Origin: Burkholderiales bacterium | GTDB taxonomy: Bacteria; Pseudomonadota; Gammaproteobacteria; Burkholderiales; Burkholderiaceae_D | Direction of reading: 5' to 3' | NCBI GenBank assembly: GCA_028868455.1 | Contig: JAGWUK010000019.1 | Location: forward strand, 1 to 14,578 | DNA length: 14,578 nt | Shown: positions 14,015 to 14,578 of the stretch, piece by piece | Numbering within the stretch: the first letter of the stretch is position 1 | Layout: the number at the start of each line of letters is the position of its first letter | The notes under the pieces: generated by a model | Databases searched by the model: none | What the model was told of the DNA's origin: nothing | Seen by the model: the letters and a program-made list of their open reading frames with translations, nothing else | Position numbers and translations under genes: made by a program

Positions 14015-14578
14015 ATGATAGATATATTCCTGCTTGGTATGGCGGCTTTTTTTGCCGGATTTGTTGATTCCATTGTCGGTGGTGGTGGCTTGGTACAAGT
14101 CCCGGCGCTGTTTTCATTCATGCCGGGGACGGCGCCAGCGACTTTGTTGGGAACGAATAAATTTGCCGGTATCTGGGGTACCAGCGTCGCTGCACGCAAT
14201 TACGTGCAGCAAGTACGCATACGCTGGGGCATGGTGGTTCCGGCGGCGCTAATGGCATTCTTGTTTTCTTTCGGTGGGGCTTTTCTTGTTACGCACGTGT
14301 CGCCGGCATACCTGCGCAAAGCCTTGCCTTTTGTGCTGGTGGCAGTGGCTATTTATACGTTCAAGAAAAAGGAATTTGGCGCTTTGAACAAGCCGGTTTT
14401 CTCTGGTGGAAAAGAAGTCCGGATGGCGATGCTGGTTGGTGCAGGGATAGGTTTTTATGACGGATTCTTTGGGCCGGGCACGGGTAGCTTTTTCATGTTT
14501 TTGTTTGTGCGGATTTTTGGCTACGATTTCTTGCGTGCTTCGGCTGTGGCAAAGGTATTAAACGTGGCATGTAATGCG
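14015..14578 (+). CDS. TSUP-family (TauE/SafE, YfcA-like) membrane transporter, 3' end outside the window
   Basis: Inner-membrane anion transporter family, linked in studied members to sulfite, sulfoacetate or other organosulfur export; the substrate here is unknown. The 188 codons inside the window stay open to the edge, so the gene is cut, not broken. The first TSUP half has GFVDSIVGGGGLVQVPAL at residues 15-32. The repeat of this motif in the second half reads GFYDGFFGPGTGSFF (146-160), the form seen in YfcA. Hydrophobic helices follow each. The start ATG is a choice: AAGG at 13999-14002 is 12 bp away, longer than ideal, but the first residues (MIDIFLLGMAAFFAGF) fit the family. Confidence 0.9.
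   Translation, partial: MIDIFLLGMAAFFAGFVDSIVGGGGLVQVPALFSFMPGTAPATLLGTNKFAGIWGTSVAARNYVQQVRIRWGMVVPAALMAFLFSFGGAFLVTHVSPAYLRKALPFVLVAVAIYTFKKKEFGALNKPVFSGGKEVRMAMLVGAGIGFYDGFFGPGTGSFFMFLFVRIFGYDFLRASAVAKVLNVACNA

Noticed and set aside
1..14578. CRISPR arrays, tRNA or rRNA genes, intact insertion sequences, phage or defence genes
   Set aside because: No regularly spaced repeats, no cloverleaf or rRNA sequence, and no transposase, integrase or known defence domain was found by eye.

Overview
The window reads as a chromosomal segment of a betaproteobacterium, most likely in or near the Oxalobacteraceae (a Herminiimonas, Janthinobacterium or Herbaspirillum type). This rests on gene style, a mid-50s percent G+C estimated by eye, and the flavour of the proteins; no marker gene is present, so the genus is a guess. 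Ten complete protein genes and one gene cut by the right edge can be supported, plus two genes whose best start differs from the longest open frame (livH and the SDR gene). No rRNA, tRNA, CRISPR array or intact transposase is seen.

Layout. (1) 140-1039, minus: a LysR-type regulator, divergent from (2) 1289-2791, plus: mmsA, a CoA-acylating (methyl)malonate-semialdehyde dehydrogenase. (3) 3096-4139: a class I nitronate monooxygenase with its own promoter-like region, followed after 78 bases by (4) 4218-5870: a GMC-family flavin alcohol dehydrogenase. (5) 5871-6221: a gene-free stretch holding a 191-bp dyad element with about 24-bp inverted ends, a candidate promoter and a terminator-like hairpin. 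(6) 6222-11034: a complete five-gene HAAT (Liv-type) ABC importer in the order ATPase livG, ATPase livF, binding protein, permease livH, permease livM, closed by a clear intrinsic terminator. (7) 11193-12534: a GNAT acetyltransferase and an SDR oxidoreductase, 13 bases apart. (8) 12735-13892, minus: an iron-dependent alcohol dehydrogenase, facing the SDR gene across a 200-bp gap with a large dyad, and divergent from (9) 14015 to the window end: a TSUP (TauE/SafE, YfcA-like) membrane protein.

How the genes may work together. The most interesting reading is metabolic. Class I nitronate monooxygenases turn propionate 3-nitronate into malonate semialdehyde, and MmsA-type enzymes turn malonate semialdehyde into acetyl-CoA. 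A GMC alcohol dehydrogenase (3-nitropropanol to the acid is conceivable) and a dedicated importer follow directly. The left half could therefore be a nitrotoxin (3-nitropropanol / 3-nitropropionate) use or detoxification locus under the LysR protein. This is inference: valine, beta-alanine or general alcohol catabolism explain the parts equally well one by one. A 12-bp motif found upstream of mmsA also occurs, as two inverted copies, upstream of the importer. It may be a shared operator or a dispersed repeat. The importer is also unusual in that LivF has Arg in place of the invariant Walker A Lys, and every ATPase motif deviation falls in the same composite ATP site.
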